Origin: Cheilinus undulatus
Taxonomy: Eukaryota; Chordata; Actinopteri; Labriformes; Labridae
DNA: 64,000 nucleotides
Direction: 5' to 3'
Assembly (NCBI RefSeq): GCF_018320785.1
Contig: NC_054876.1
Coordinates: 18,126,212 to 18,190,211, forward strand
Within the stretch, counting starts at the first letter, position 1, and each line of letters begins with the position of its first letter. Below, piece by piece: positions 1-43,327 of this stretch. Below the pieces are notes generated by a model, which made no database searches, was not told where the DNA came from, and was given only the letters and a program-made list of their open reading frames with translations. The position numbers were made by a program, and so were the translations under genes.

Positions 1-1652
1 GTCTAAACTGTTCAGATTGTGTGTAGGAGCTTGTGTACACTTTTTGATGAGCCCACTCCTCTCCTGCTCACCTTTCTGATTAAACATGTATTTTTTAAAT
101 GTTTCTTTTACCAGCAATCACTGAAATAACAAAGATTGCATTGCTTAAAAGCATGTGGTTTTGAAAAAGTATTTCAGTATGTGAATTTTTGGCAGCTTTA
201 GTCTGGCCATCTGAACTCGGGCAAATACCAGAAGGGCTGCCGAGCTCTGAGCCGTTTGGGCTGATCATAACAGCTCATAATTCCACTTGAATGACTGATT
301 CACATGCAGTGTTTTCTTCATTAAAAAGTGTTTTGATGGAGCTAGACCCAACTAGTTTTAATAAAAATGTTTTCTCCCATCATCCCCTCATGGTAGCCAG
401 AGTGAAAATGTCAAAAAAGATTAAAGGCAGGACTGAAATCTAACATTTACACAGGATCACGGGGCAAAAAGAGGATGATTGAGGGTAGTGGCAGAGGAAA
501 ATATGAGAAAAAGACGTATGCTATGTGCTCTGAGAATGGAAAAAGAGCAAAAATAACATATTCACATTGTGGCTGCCAGGGTAGCCGTCAGAGGGGTTTA
601 CAGGTTATATAATTATCATCATATTATATATTATTATCTCTTTTTTTGTGCAGTTTGCCCGACGTTTTCCAAAAAAGCTTACAATAACACATACTGTGCT
701 TAACAAGTGCTTTTCATATCCTGGTGACCCTCTGCAGCATGCACAGTTATTTTGTTCAATTTATTTTGATAAAACTGTTAAATTACTGGTTGTTTTATTA
801 AGTGCTTCTGCACAATTTGTCTAATTACAATAGCACAATTGCAAATTATCTAACCTCTATTTTATTTCAACATTATTCCCCTAAAAAAAAAAAATGAACT
901 TGTTTTTCCTTAGATGTCATACGCTTAACTGAAAAGTGCCACATTGCTAGAAGCACATTAACTACAGTAGCTAGCGGATGCTAACACTAGCCTGCATGCT
1001 AGCATGGTACAGGTGCCATGTCACTAATGTGGTGTTCACTGAGGGTGCACTAGTAGTACAATGCATTTTAGTATTCCTCTCAGTGTGAACTCACTTTGCA
1101 CACTTATGCACTAAAAATATGACGTATTTAGAAAAGCAGTAGGCTATTTGGAAAACACCTTTCATCTCTTGACATGACTTAGTTAAAGATTATTTTATAT
1201 AAAAATGCTCAGAGAAACAGATTGTTTTTAAAGTTAGGATGTGTGACATACACTATAGAACCGAACACGTTGAAAATACATAAAATATTTGTTGCAACTA
1301 TAACATTAAAGTGCAATGAAGTGGAAATACATTTTCGAGCATGACTCAAGTTAAAATATATAATTTACATGTTTCTCACCAAATGCAACATTCCCTTATG
1401 CCTTCCACTTTTCATTGACCTGAAATGCGTTTCATTTTTTCATTTTTAGTGTCTAGTTTATGAACTAAATTTCCAATTTTAGCTCTGGAGGTCTTGGAAA
1501 ATGCCCTCGAAAATGATCAGAGACTTCAAAAACATAAAGAAATCCCCCAAAATTTCTAAGAACTTACCAAAAATACATGTTGAATTCTAAAAATCCTTCT
1601 GAAAAATACCTCCAAAGGTCCTCAAAATCCCTAAAATGTTTTAGTAAACTTA

Positions 1653-1685
<33 letters not shown>

Positions 1686-3480
1686 AATAAAATACATAAA
1701 ATTTTCATCAAAGTTCCAGGCAAATTTCCCAAAAATGACAATAAATTTCCCCCAAAGTTCCATGGAAATGAATGGAGAATTTCCAAACATCAAAAAAAGT
1801 TCCCTAAAAAATTCATGAAAACTCAAGCCTAAATGTGACAGTGTCCTTGTATGTACATGTCGGGTCTCAGGAGGTTAATTTTGAAAAAACATTCCTTCCA
1901 GAGTAAGCTGAATTGATTTTCCTGCAAGAAACAAATAATTAAAGGTTCACTTTAACTTATTAAGTGTTCTTCCGCATTACTGATGTTAAAGTTGCTGCCT
2001 GTGTAGGAGCTCTGTAACTGAGTGGGTAACTTCGCTTATGGTGCAAAAGTGAAAACACCCTAAGGCATTCTGGGAAAACTCTGCAGATGAAGGGATTATT
2101 TTCAAATAATTGTGCTTAGAGTGATTGAGTACTGTTTTCTTAAAACTAAAAATGTGTTCTATAAACTCAGAAAAAAAAATAACTACTGCAGATTTTATTT
2201 CAGTCCTACAGTGTAGTATCAAATATTCTGACAACCTCATGAGCATTGCGATTCATTTTTAAGCAAATTTTTTATTTTTACCCTACAGGAAGAAAACTTT
2301 CGATGGGTCATATACACTGGAGGAATGACCGGTAGCTATTTTTGTCAAATACACAGTAAAAACTTTGAAGTTGTGATGCCGGTGAAGGTCAGTGGTTAGA
2401 CTGTTTGGCCCATGTGTATTCTACACTGCCTGCAGCCACCAGCTCATTTGTTAAAATATTTCTCCATTGACTTAATAATAAAAAATAAAGGTCCAAGAAA
2501 AATCTTTAAAAACACAAACTTAAAACTCCTTTAAAAGGATATATTTGTCAGTTAAAATATCATTTAGAAATGTATGTATTTCAAAAAGGACTGAACTAAA
2601 CATAATAATCTGAAAATCATATTTTCTTTAGATTTGGAAAATCTAAATGGAATATAATGTGTTGTTTATGTAGCCCTCTAGTAACGCTGCAGTTGAGTAC
2701 AGTTGTTTTAATATTTTCACTCTGGTGTTTTTGTTTTCCTCAGGAGTGAAGATTGCAGGAGTATTGCTTGCAAATGACACTAATATGCATATTTCCTTTG
2801 TCCATAGAGAATATCGTCTATTATTTTTCAAGGATGAACAAACGGTGGTCAAAATATGAAATATTACATCATATAAAAGGTCAAAATAAAAATTACAAAG
2901 GTCAAACTGGTTAGAGCAGAATCATCTAATGGAACAAAAAGTGTGACGGTTTAATTTAATTGAGCACATTTACATTTATTGTTCCATCAAATGTCAGAAA
3001 TATTTGTGTAATAAATGTTCAGGGGGTTTCATTTCCTGCTGGGCATGCAAGATGTTGTTTAGTCATCTCCCCAGATAACTCAGAAAGATGCTTCTTATCA
3101 TTTTTTCTAAATCTTCCAGCAGTAAAAGCAGTGAAACTGAGCTATTTAGCTAGAAACACTTGTTAAGTGAAAGCGAATTTGAAACATGAGCACTGACTGA
3201 CGAGCCTTTTAAATAAAACATAAAGGATTTACCACCTGCAGAGAAACCATCCTGCCCAGCTTCACTGCAGCCCTCGCTCCGCAGACTGAAGTACACTTTA
3301 GGGAGAATCTGGAAATAATGTTTAAGGCTAATTTTACTGTTTCTTGCAAATCCAAGTCTGCGCCACACAGTCTCCTTTAAAAAAACCATAGACCCCTCCA
3401 CCCCCTGCTGCGCTCTCAGAAACTGTTTTTTTTTTTAAACAGATCTCTAGTTGATGTCTGGATATTGAGCTGTGACGCCT
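1..3480. other. no gene recognised; AT-rich non-coding DNA
   Basis: Only short shadow frames. 1480-1830 consists of loosely repeated AAATTTCC/AAAATCC phrases ending near GGTCTCAGGAGGTTAA, a phrase repeated at 57743-57760, so both may derive from the same degenerate repeat. Confidence 0.5.
1654..1686. repeat. (CAA)n microsatellite
   Basis: About ten tandem AAC/CAA triplets in an otherwise AT-rich, gene-free stretch. Confidence 0.9.
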
Positions 3481-3840
3481 GGTAAATGGTAAGTGCCGGA
3501 AACACTTCACCCTGATAAAAACTAGCCTTCCATCCTTCCTCTTACGCTCATTCAGCTGTCTACACCCTCGAGGCTTCAGCAGCTTCGCCCTTTAGGAGAG
3601 CTGATGAGGAAGGAAGTAGGACAGGAGGAGGAGGAGCTCAGGGAGGCTCTGATGAGCTGCATGAGGAGGGACAGAGAGGAGAACCACTGAGAGGCTGAAG
3701 ACGGGCGGCAGTGATTGTTGGTGTTTGGGTGGAGGGAGGTCAGTGCATATCTAGGAACAATGTGAATGTGGAGCAGGCGTTAGACAGCTGCATTCTGGAG
3801 AGAGAGAGAGAGACAGATGGCGAAGGACGACAGAGCAAGA
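3480..3840 (+). promoter_or_regulatory. promoter-like patch with possible first coding exon
   Basis: Purine- and GC-richer sequence ends in ATGGCGAAGGACGACAGAGC AAGA (3817-3840) immediately followed by a consensus donor GTGAGT. This would encode only MAKDDRAR before the first intron. I do not recognise the protein and see no second exon, so this is a weak guess at the start of a plus-strand gene. Confidence 0.25.
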
Positions 3841-4826
3841 GTGAGTGACATTTCTCTATGAGCAGCCACATACTAATACAAACTAATCCCTCTATCAGCC
3901 TCTTACCTCACCTAGGCCTACCTCCACAACAGCAGCACTCGGACAGAGAAGGAGACTGCATTCAGAGATAAACTCAGCTTTTCACTCCGGCTTGACTGGC
4001 ACAGTGGAGCTAAAGTCTCCTGCGGCTCCGCTGTTTGGTCAGCACTGTCCCCGTCCTGTCACTCACATGGCTCCCGCTGACTTTTCCTTTTTAGCCAAGC
4101 AGTGTGTCACAAAGCGAGCACTGATTACTGATTCATGGGCTGTTAAAGACGACTCAGACAGACGTTTGGTGTGCCAGTGTGGGAAGCAGAGGATATTTGT
4201 GGATTTTTATCACACAGATGAGTGTGATGCAATATCACACGCAGGACGATTAGTTTGCAAGCTTTCAATCGTTAATCCAAGCTGCAACTAACAATAGTTT
4301 TTAGGGTGCAAAAAATGTTTATATCAGTACTGATATCAGCTTTAATGAGTTTGAAAATATTAGCATATCGGAAATCAGCAAAAATTCCAAAATTGTGCTT
4401 TTCTAATATTTTTCTAATAACTCTAGAACTTTTTTCTACGTAAGCAATGTCTTGCTATTTTAGCCCTTGTTTTGTTCTGAATGTATCCGATAGGTTTGAC
4501 AATAAAACATCACAACAATTACATTAAGCACAAAAAATCCAAAATTTAAGATGTAAATATACATAAAACATTATGAAGTTTACAATAATTTTAAACTGAA
4601 AAAAGTATTGCAAATTCCCTCAAATATAATTGATTTCTTATTAATTTGGCAGTACAAATCAGAGGTTGACTGGCCTATATTTCTGTGGATCAATTAGTGA
4701 TTTAATTAGGAATTATTAATTGTAAACCAATATATCCTGTGTCATTATATTCCATAGAGGAGATAGAAGAAGAAGATATTCTCCATGTGTATTTCTTCTG
4801 CATCATATTAGACATACACTGACATA

Positions 4827-5480
4827 CAGTGCATTCAGAAAACATCACACTATCTTTACTTCTTTCAGTTTTCTTATGTTGCAGCCTGACACTACAGTAG
4901 GGAAAAAAAAATTCTATTCTCACTAATCTCTACTCAGTACCCCATGTCAAGGAAGTGAAAACAGAAATTAAGATTTCTTTGCAAATTTCTTAAAAATAAA
5001 AACTAAAATATGACATTGAAATAACGATTCAATTCCTTTGATATGACACTTGAAATTTAGCTCAGGTTCCTCCTATTTCTCTGGATCTTTGCTGAGATGT
5101 TTCTACACCTTGACTGGAGTCTGCCTGTGGTAAACTTAACTGATTGGACATGATTTGGAAAGGCACACACCTCTCTATAGAAGGCCTCATAGATGACAAT
5201 GTCTATCAGAGCAGAAACTAAGCCATGAGGTCAAAGGAAAAGCCTGCAGACTCTGGATTGTTGCAAGGCATAGATCTGGTGAAGGCTCCCTAGAGCACAG
5301 TGGCCTCCATAACTGTGAAATGGAAGAGGTTTGGCACAACCAGGACTCTTCCAAGGGCTGGTCCCCAGCCAAACTGAGAAAAGAAGGGCTCTGGTAGGAT
5401 AGGGGGCCTAGAACCTGATGGTCATTTTGACTGAGCTCCAGAGATCCTGTGTGGAGATGGGCTGTCAAGGTCTTGTGTTT
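4827..5480 (+). mobile_element. Tc1-like remnant
   Basis: Left end CAGTGCATTCAGAAAACATC followed by TCTTATGTTGCAGCCTGACA is typical of fish Tc1-like termini. Inside, GGATTGTTGCAAGGCATAGA and GAGCACAGTGGCCTCCATAA are degenerate transposase-region sequence. No intact frame. Confidence 0.65.
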
Positions 5481-5675
5481 TTTTATCTTACAGTAAAGCT
5501 AACATAAAATGTAGTCCTCTAGTCTTGTGATTGTGATTGAAGTGTCTCCTCTTCTCCTACTATCAGTGGTATCTTAACCTTTCAGGCTCTTTGTACACCT
5601 TAGATACCTTTTATAGTTGGATTACTTGAATACTTTGAGTACATTGACCAGTGTAAGGTATTGTGACCTTTAGGG

Positions 5676-5904
5676 CAGGGGTTCTCAATGTGAGGGTCGA
5701 TACCCCCTCGGGAGTCACAAGCCACTGAGAGGTGGTTGTCAGATGTCTCCAAAAACAAACAAACAAACAAAAAGTCTACACATGACTATTCTTGAATTCA
5801 CACAGCTGTGTTCAGCTATGCTTCATCTACCTTCAGGTACCGGTCCCGGGTCTCTGGCACCTTTATTTTGGGGGTAGCAGGCTAAAAAGGTTAAGAACCC
5901 CCTG
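5676..5904. mobile_element. short hAT-like MITE
   Basis: 229 bp with imperfect inverted ends CAGGGGTTCTCAA at the left and GGTTAAGAACCCCCTG at the right, plus the GGGTCG and GGGAGTCACAAGCCA blocks usual next to such ends. A short CAAA run lies inside. No coding capacity. Confidence 0.6.
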
Positions 5905-6559
5905 TATTAGAGAATATAAGAACATTAACCTTTCATCAAGAACCAAAAAAACACCTAAAAACCATGGGCTTAGTGTGTAGTTTCATCCCTACTACAAACA
6001 AATCTGATCAAATATAAGGTATAGTAAGGATGTAGTTCAGACCACATGATGTAAACAAATAACTCTGCAGTAGCCCTCTAACTACAGAAATTTCACAATT
6101 CCCATGCTGTGTTTCGTTCAAACAACAAAACTTCCAGCCCCGGGATGATTTCCACATCGTACACCAAAGCCTGTTCAAATTTCTGCCTCTTTACGACAAT
6201 CCTGTTTTAAACAACAAACGCTCCCGTATTTGAAACAAGCAAAGCTTCATGTAAACAACTGTTTAACCTTACATAAACGGCATTAATGTACGCACAGGGC
6301 GATTTGAGTTAAATGTCCCATAGCGAGAACAGAGGGGTCTAAAGAAACAGCATCTGTCCACTGAGCATCAGCGGAAATCGACCAGTTATAAAACAGCACC
6401 ATCTGCAAAGCGAGGAGAGGCTGCCCAGCAAAAACAAACGGTCCTTACACGGCTCTTTATCACTCCAGAGTCCTAATTCCTCTCTAACAAAGTCACCAAG
6501 ACTTTTAAAAACGAGGCAGAAACACTAAACAAGAAGCTAACGTCAACACAACACGGTCG

Positions 6560-6960
6560 TACAGTATTTATGAACCAGGAAGGGAAGGGGGTTTGTTCTT
6601 CTTCTCTGATGCCCGTTATTATCCCTCTAACTTGATCCTATTTAAGCTTCTTCGAAAACTCCTACCTTCCCAGCAGTCTCTCTTCAGTCGTTGTGGACGT
6701 TCCGCGTGGATTTGGGTGGATATTCTTCAGTATTTGGGACTCCGGGTGGGTGCTGGTGCTGATGTTGAGCCGTGTCTTCGATCCCCTCCTCTTCAGCGTT
6801 AGCTAGCCCCGCTGCTTCTGCTCGGCTTGTGGTGCTGAAGTGGACAGCGCACCGAGGAGAGCTGGGAACAAAAACCCTCACACTGCTTTAGTGCAGAGCC
6901 GCCTGGAGCACGGCGCCACCTGCAGGACCGGAGGAGAAACTACAGCCGCTCAACATGTAG
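6560..6960. promoter_or_regulatory. promoter-like GC-richer patch, orientation unsure
   Basis: CG dinucleotides are locally frequent against a CG-poor background. On the minus strand the patch ends in CTGCTGGGAAG followed by GTAGGA, a plausible splice donor at about 6665, and holds no ATG, so it could be a non-coding first exon of a gene running left. In human the gene on this side of MLXIPL on the same strand is TBL2; that identity is speculation here. Confidence 0.3.
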
Positions 6961-9430
6961 CGTCAAATACACTGGAAGAGCGTCACCTAGCGGTCTGTTT
7001 GAGCGTAGTTTGTCTTAAATCTAACATGAATAAAACCGTATTAAACTTTTCTGTAAAAGACTATTTGAATTAACCTAATAATCACGATTAGTAACAAGGT
7101 AACTACAATTTCATATATGTATTTTTTTTGACGAGTATTGTTTTCAATAGTACTGTACCCATCTAGGTTATTCTGGATTTTAAATATGTGTGTTGTAGCT
7201 TCATGTGATATATTCTTGGTTTCTTACAATATGTCTTGTGGGTTTCTTCTAATGTTTGGGTTACAATATTGGCTGAATTTTTCATGGGTTCTTTAGGTCT
7301 TGGGTTTTTTTTCTTTCTTGTCTTGTTCATTGTTGTGTTGCTTTGTGTTCTATAACTCTCTAAAACCCCAATTCAAAACTATTACTTTAATTATTATTAC
7401 CATCATATAATAGAACCAAGTACATGGATGACATTAAGCCTGGTTTTCTGGCTGATAAAATTCAACTCTGGCTGTACTGCAACAATGTTAATTTTGGCAT
7501 GTATTTTACTTTTTTTTTTTTTTTTTTTTGTACTTCTAGTTGATGAAAACTCAAACTCTGTTTAGTCTTGTTTTAGTCAGTCCTTACAACAGTGATCAAC
7601 TGGAGGCCCAAGGGCCACTTCATGCCCCCAAAACTTCACATCCAGCCATCAAAAGATTATTAAACTCATAAAATGTCTATATGTATATCTTTAAATCTAT
7701 AGCTAATAATCAACCTCAAAAATGGCTGATATTGGCACAGTCTTGTCAGAAATTACTTAATATTGGATCAGTTTTAAAGAAATCAACCAATCATCATCCA
7801 TTATTACTGAATATGAGGCATGACAAACAGACTCATGAGTCCAGTCTTCATTTAATCTGCTGTTTTCTGTCCTAACCTTCTACTTCAGGCTCTTGGAGAG
7901 TGAACTTTACACTACCCAAGAATCAAAACTAAAAACCTGTTTCCTGCATGTGTTTTTCACAGCATATTAACTAAACCCAGTGATGGACAACATGGCAGCA
8001 ATGGCATAGCAATTTAGTATTTTTTATTCTATTTTACAAAATACCAGTACTTACAAAAAAAATGTTAATTAGGCCAAAATATTCATTTTATTTTAGATTA
8101 TTTAAGAGTTCAGCCCCACAGTGCCTGTTACAATTTAGTCTTTACTTTTAGTCAATGCATTTATTTTCTTTTAAATGATTTCATCAGCCAGATGGCAAAA
8201 TTACTCTAACTGTGAAACACTCATATTAATGTCCTGTCAATACCATAATTACTTTAAAATATACTGATAATAGTGACATACCTTATACACAAAGTGGAGA
8301 AATATCATGGATATCAGCAAAGATCCAATTCTAGCAAGTTTTAGTCTCGTCTACCTCTCACAAAAGGTCGTCGATTAACATTTTTAGTCAAGTTTTAGTC
8401 GACAAAATGAACACTGCATTGCAAGAAAGATAGATTCAAATCTTTGTACTGCCTTGTTCTTTTGAAATATGGCCCTTTGCCTTATTTTATGTCAAATGTA
8501 TATAATTTTAGGTTATTTTTTGATTTGTATTTTACATTTACTTTTTATAATATCTTGTAGCCTATTTTTGTTCATGTTGTTCATATTTTTTTTTTTTTTC
8601 AAGATTTGGTTACATATCTCTTTATCCTCTATGACAATGACTCCCAAAGTCTGTGCTGAGGCCCACTGGTGGGCCCAAGAGGAACTGTAGATGAGCTGCA
8701 AGAGGTCCTTTACAATAACTAAAAAATCATAGATTTTTTTTAAATAGAAGTTTTTGCTTATGTCACCTTTGTTTACTTATTTTGTCTGATATATTTAAAG
8801 GTAAGTGACTATGCAGATGCCTGATCAAAACATATTAAATAGCATTGGCTCATTAACTGTACAATGTGACCCCAAAAACAGTTCCCAGTTAATGAAAATG
8901 GATTTGAAAGCAAAGCATTTGCATTGAAATTCTGTTTATGAAACAAAAATACTGTAAATAAAAGGTAAATCATAGAGATTCATGTTATGATTGGATGAGG
9001 GTTTTTTTTTTTTTTTTGGTTGGCCCCTGAAGACCTTTAAGGTCTCAAACTGGGCCTCTTTAAAGCTTCAATTAAGAAATTAGTTTTTAAATGAACCCCA
9101 AAAGATTTTTTTGTATCTTTATAAACTACTCAAAAAAGCTTATCCTCAATACTTCAGAGAAAAATAAAACATATACTTTTGTTTGCACACCAATATTTCA
9201 AATATTTTGATAACAATTATTTTTATCAGGAGTTGCAGTAGAACCAGTAGTGTAAGTACTGGAGAAAGAAAAAACAGGAACTAGTGATTCATCAAAGAAA
9301 ATGTAAAACAGAAATAACCACAAGTGCATATATTAAAAGAATGTTTTTATCACTTTTATCAGGTAAAAGCAGAGATCCCATGTATTTATGATTTCTGGTT
9401 ATATGGATATACATTCTTTTTGCAGCTGGT
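6960..9430. other. no gene recognised; AT-rich intergenic DNA
   Basis: Poly-T runs at 7510-7529 and 9003-9018, TTTTAGTC-type repeat phrases at 7550 and 8340-8405, and no supported coding exon on either strand. Confidence 0.5.
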
Positions 9431-9434
9431 GAGT

Positions 9435-9440
9435 TTTATT
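9435..9440 (-). terminator. mlxipl: candidate mlxipl polyadenylation signal
   Basis: AATAAA read on the minus strand about 110 bases after the stop codon, inside AAATAAAACTCAC. It would give a short 3' UTR; other AT-rich signals lie further left, so the real end may differ. Confidence 0.45.
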
Positions 9441-9551
9441 TGAATGTGATTATTACTGAAAGTCTCTTAGCTCAGTCTTGTTTAACCATCCAGCAGTTTC
9501 TCCTGTGGTGTGTTATGTGAGAACTGTGCCTGGATCCAGTTCAGTCCACGC

Positions 9552-40412
<30,861 letters not shown>

Positions 40413-40700
40413 GGTGCGTTTACTGTCTGTGTGACCGTCCGTCAAACTGTGAACTTTCTCCTGAGATGACTCCTCTCCCACACCTCCTCCCCTCCCCCCT
40501 TCCTCTTTCTGTTTTCTTCAGATATTCCAATATTTCCTCAAACAGGAGCGCGTGCCGACAGCAGAGAGGCCCCTCACCTGACAGCTGAGACATTAATGTG
40601 ACCTGCACCGTTCCGACACTGTCTGTGTTTTGTAAGAGCTTGCTATCATTACTGCAACATGCTGCAGAGGTAAAGTCCTTCTCAGCACCAATCATTCTGC
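40413..40700 (-). promoter_or_regulatory. mlxipl: mlxipl 5' UTR and probable promoter region
   Basis: Sequence directly upstream of the mlxipl ATG is more GC-rich than its surroundings, with a purine-rich run on the minus strand at about 40470-40510. No TATA box or firm start site could be placed by eye. The reading frame stays open upstream of the ATG as far as a GTG at 40481, but there is no upstream in-frame ATG. Confidence 0.4.
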
Positions 40701-40740
40701 ATGGTAATTATTAATAGACCAATCCTGGATGGGAGGCTCA

Positions 40741-41690
40741 GCATTACTACTACTAGCCTACTACTACTACTACTGTTTATTTATACTAATATATTTTTTT
40801 AAAATGTATATTTAGGCCTATTATCTTTAGGCAAGGCCGCCCATAAGGAAAAGGTGATAAAGGGGAGAGCTTTATGGGACCCAACCAAACTGAGGGCCCA
40901 TGGAGGTCAGCAAAACATGCTCCATTTTAAAGTTAAGCTGTGATAACCATGTTTGATTTTTCTTTTAAACTTGAGTGATAAACACACTACTCAATATTTT
41001 AAAAACTTAATTACATTGTAGTATAGCCTTCAAAATGTAAAACCCTTTTCTTAAAACAGAATTAAAATGGGTTAAAAGCAGCAACATGGGAGTAAGAGGT
41101 CAAAATTGTGTTTTAAGTGGTAGAAAATACATAAATAAAACAAATAATAAAAAGAAAAGAGCAAAAATGGGCATTAAAAATGGAAAAAAGGATTAAACAG
41201 TGGCAAAATAGGTTAAGAGGGGCAACAATAGACGAAAACATGGGAAAAATGGCATAAACATGGCAAAAATAGGCAGAAAAGGTGGTGAAATAGGATTAAA
41301 AACTGGATTAAAAGTGGCAAAAATGGGTCAGCACAGGTAACAAAAAAATAACCAGTAGGCCAAAAGGGGTTAAAAGTGTCAAAAAAGTGTTAAAAGTGGC
41401 GAAGACAGGCAGTAAAACTGGTGAAAAGGATTACAAGTGGCAAAGATTAATTTTAAGTGGCAAATATGAGGATTAAAATTAGAGAAATGCAGATAAAATA
41501 TGCAAAAAATGTCATACAAAAAAGTGGTTTAAAGGATCTAACAGAGATGATATTTGTTAACAGAGGCAACAATAGACTAAAATTGGCAAAAATGGGCAGA
41601 AAAAGTGGTGAGATATAATTAAAAAGAGTCCAAAAATTAGTCAATAGAGCCAAATTGTACAAAAAGTGGTGAAAGGGTTTTAGAAACGCA
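40741..41690. repeat. degenerate minisatellite-like region
   Basis: After a short (TAC)n run (about 40741-40772) and ordinary AT-rich sequence, 41080-41660 is built from diverged copies of phrases such as AAAAGTGGCAAAAATGGG, GGTTAAAAG and GGCAGAAAAGGTGGTGAAA, spaced about 20-45 bases. No coding potential. Confidence 0.6.
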
Positions 41691-42164
41691 GTGTGTAAAA
41701 TTGAACTTCAACATCTTCACAGTCAATTCTAGATTACAATGCTAATTTCTGTGGTGGTTACTGTGGCTACCGGTGGAATTAAAACAATGTGTATCTGTTA
41801 TTTGGTTCCTTATATGTTACTAGAAACACGTAAAATGCAAAAATCCAGAGATGGCGATGTCTGTGGAGGGGACCCTTTCTATGTTCAAATTAAAGGCTTA
41901 TTCTAGTTCATTTAAAAAATAATAACTTTTTTTTAATTTAGGTGATTAAACACGTTTTTAAGTAGATAGGCCTATGAATATTTCATTTAATCAAGTTTGT
42001 TCTTTAAATGCTATGAGACTAAATATGAATCACTGCACTTTCAATTAAGTGGCTGAAAAGGGTCAAATGTATGCAAAACTGATCAAAGTTGTATCAAAAG
42101 TAACACCAATTCTATTGATCCAACACAAATGATCCAACGACTGGCCCATCTGACTGCCAAACAT

Positions 42165-42775
42165 AGAAGCCTTATTCAACACTCCACAGAACACGTTTCC
42201 ACTCCTCCAGTCCAGTGTTGGTGGGCTTCATACCAGTCTATCTGAAGCTTGGCATTGGACTTGGTGATGTGAGGCTTGCATGCAGCTGCTCAGCCAGTGA
42301 AACCATTAAGCTCCCACTGCACAGTTTTTGTGTTTACATTAATGCCAGTGGAAGTTCAGAACTCTTCAGTTATGGAATCAGCAGAGCATTGGAGAGTTTA
42401 ACTCACATGTGCCCTAGCAGTTTTCAACCTCGCTCTGTGATTCCACTGGGTCCTCCACTCTGTGGCTGAGTTGCTGTTGTTCCAAAATGCTTCCACTTTC
42501 TAATAATACCTTACAGCTGACTGAAGAAAGTCTAGCAGGGATGAAATTTCACAATCCATCTTATTGCAAAGGGGCCATCTATCACAGGACCACGCTTGAA
42601 GTGACTTAGCTCTTCAGAACGACCTTTTTGTATCCCAAGTGTTTGCAAATGGAGACTGCATGGCTAGCTGCTTGAATTTATACACATGTTGGAACAGGTC
42701 TGATTGAAACACCTGAATTCAATCATTAACAGGTGTGGCCAAATACTTTTTTCCATATGGTGCATGACACACAAA
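42165..42775 (-). mobile_element. Tc1 element family A, 5' half, reversed
   Basis: On the minus strand the terminus at about 42760 reads CCATATGGAAAAAAGTATTT. It is followed by the same 5' region as at 17822 and 19235. The transposase 3' half is absent. Confidence 0.75.
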
Positions 42776-42803
42776 AATACAACGCGCTGTATCAGGGGTG
42801 ATA

Positions 42804-43322
42804 TTAGCAATCCATCTCTAAGTATGACCCAGAAAGGTCACACTCAAAAACTGAAGCCACCTCCAGGTTGATGGCTGCTTGTTTTGGGGAGTTGATGAAG
42901 AGGAGTTCGAGTGAGAAGAAAGTATGATGGAGTAAAGTGGAGGCTTGATGCCACTCAATGATTATCAGCAACATCACTCTCCCCTCACTGTCATCACTTT
43001 CACACTCACTGTCCTCATCACTGTACAGGAACCAGTACAAGTCTGTGCAGAACTTTTTGCTGTCCTCCTCGTCTTCATCATCACTTTCATGCTGTCTCTT
43101 TCTGGATGCTCCAGGTTGAGCAGCATCAGTGGTGACTTCCCCCGGGCGGATGACTCGTGGTTCTGCCCTGACAACATCCTGGGACTGTGGGTTATCAGAA
43201 CCAAATGCTGGGTCCCTGTCTAAGCAGAACCTTTTGCTATCCCATTCCTCGTCTTCATCATCATCTTCTCGCTGTCTCTTCCTGGACGCTCCAGTCTGAG
43301 CAGCTTCAGTGGTGACTTCCAC
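42804..43322 (-). pseudogene. orphan acidic reading frame with internal duplication
   Basis: 172 codons open on the minus strand but without an ATG at the start; it could be one exon, since CCCCAG precedes it. The N-terminal part holds two related copies of about 35 residues: EVTTEAAQTGASRKRQ followed by an acidic DDDEDEE run and SKRFC, then EVTTDAAQPGASRKRQ, an acidic run and SKKFC. RKRQ next to acidic runs suggests a nuclear or disordered protein. After about residue 118 the sequence looks non-coding. I cannot name the family. It abuts the left arm of the foldback element, so it may be a dispersed gene fragment. Confidence 0.4.
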
Positions 43323-43327
43323 TGGGG

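Noticed and set aside
2289-2399. Possible exon after CTACAG at 2288 with open frames in two phases
   Set aside because: Neither short peptide resembles a known protein, and no partner exon was found.
40413-40481. Extension of mlxipl upstream to a GTG
   Set aside because: Vertebrate genes rarely start at GTG, and the ATG at 40412 has an excellent context and the family's MAG start.
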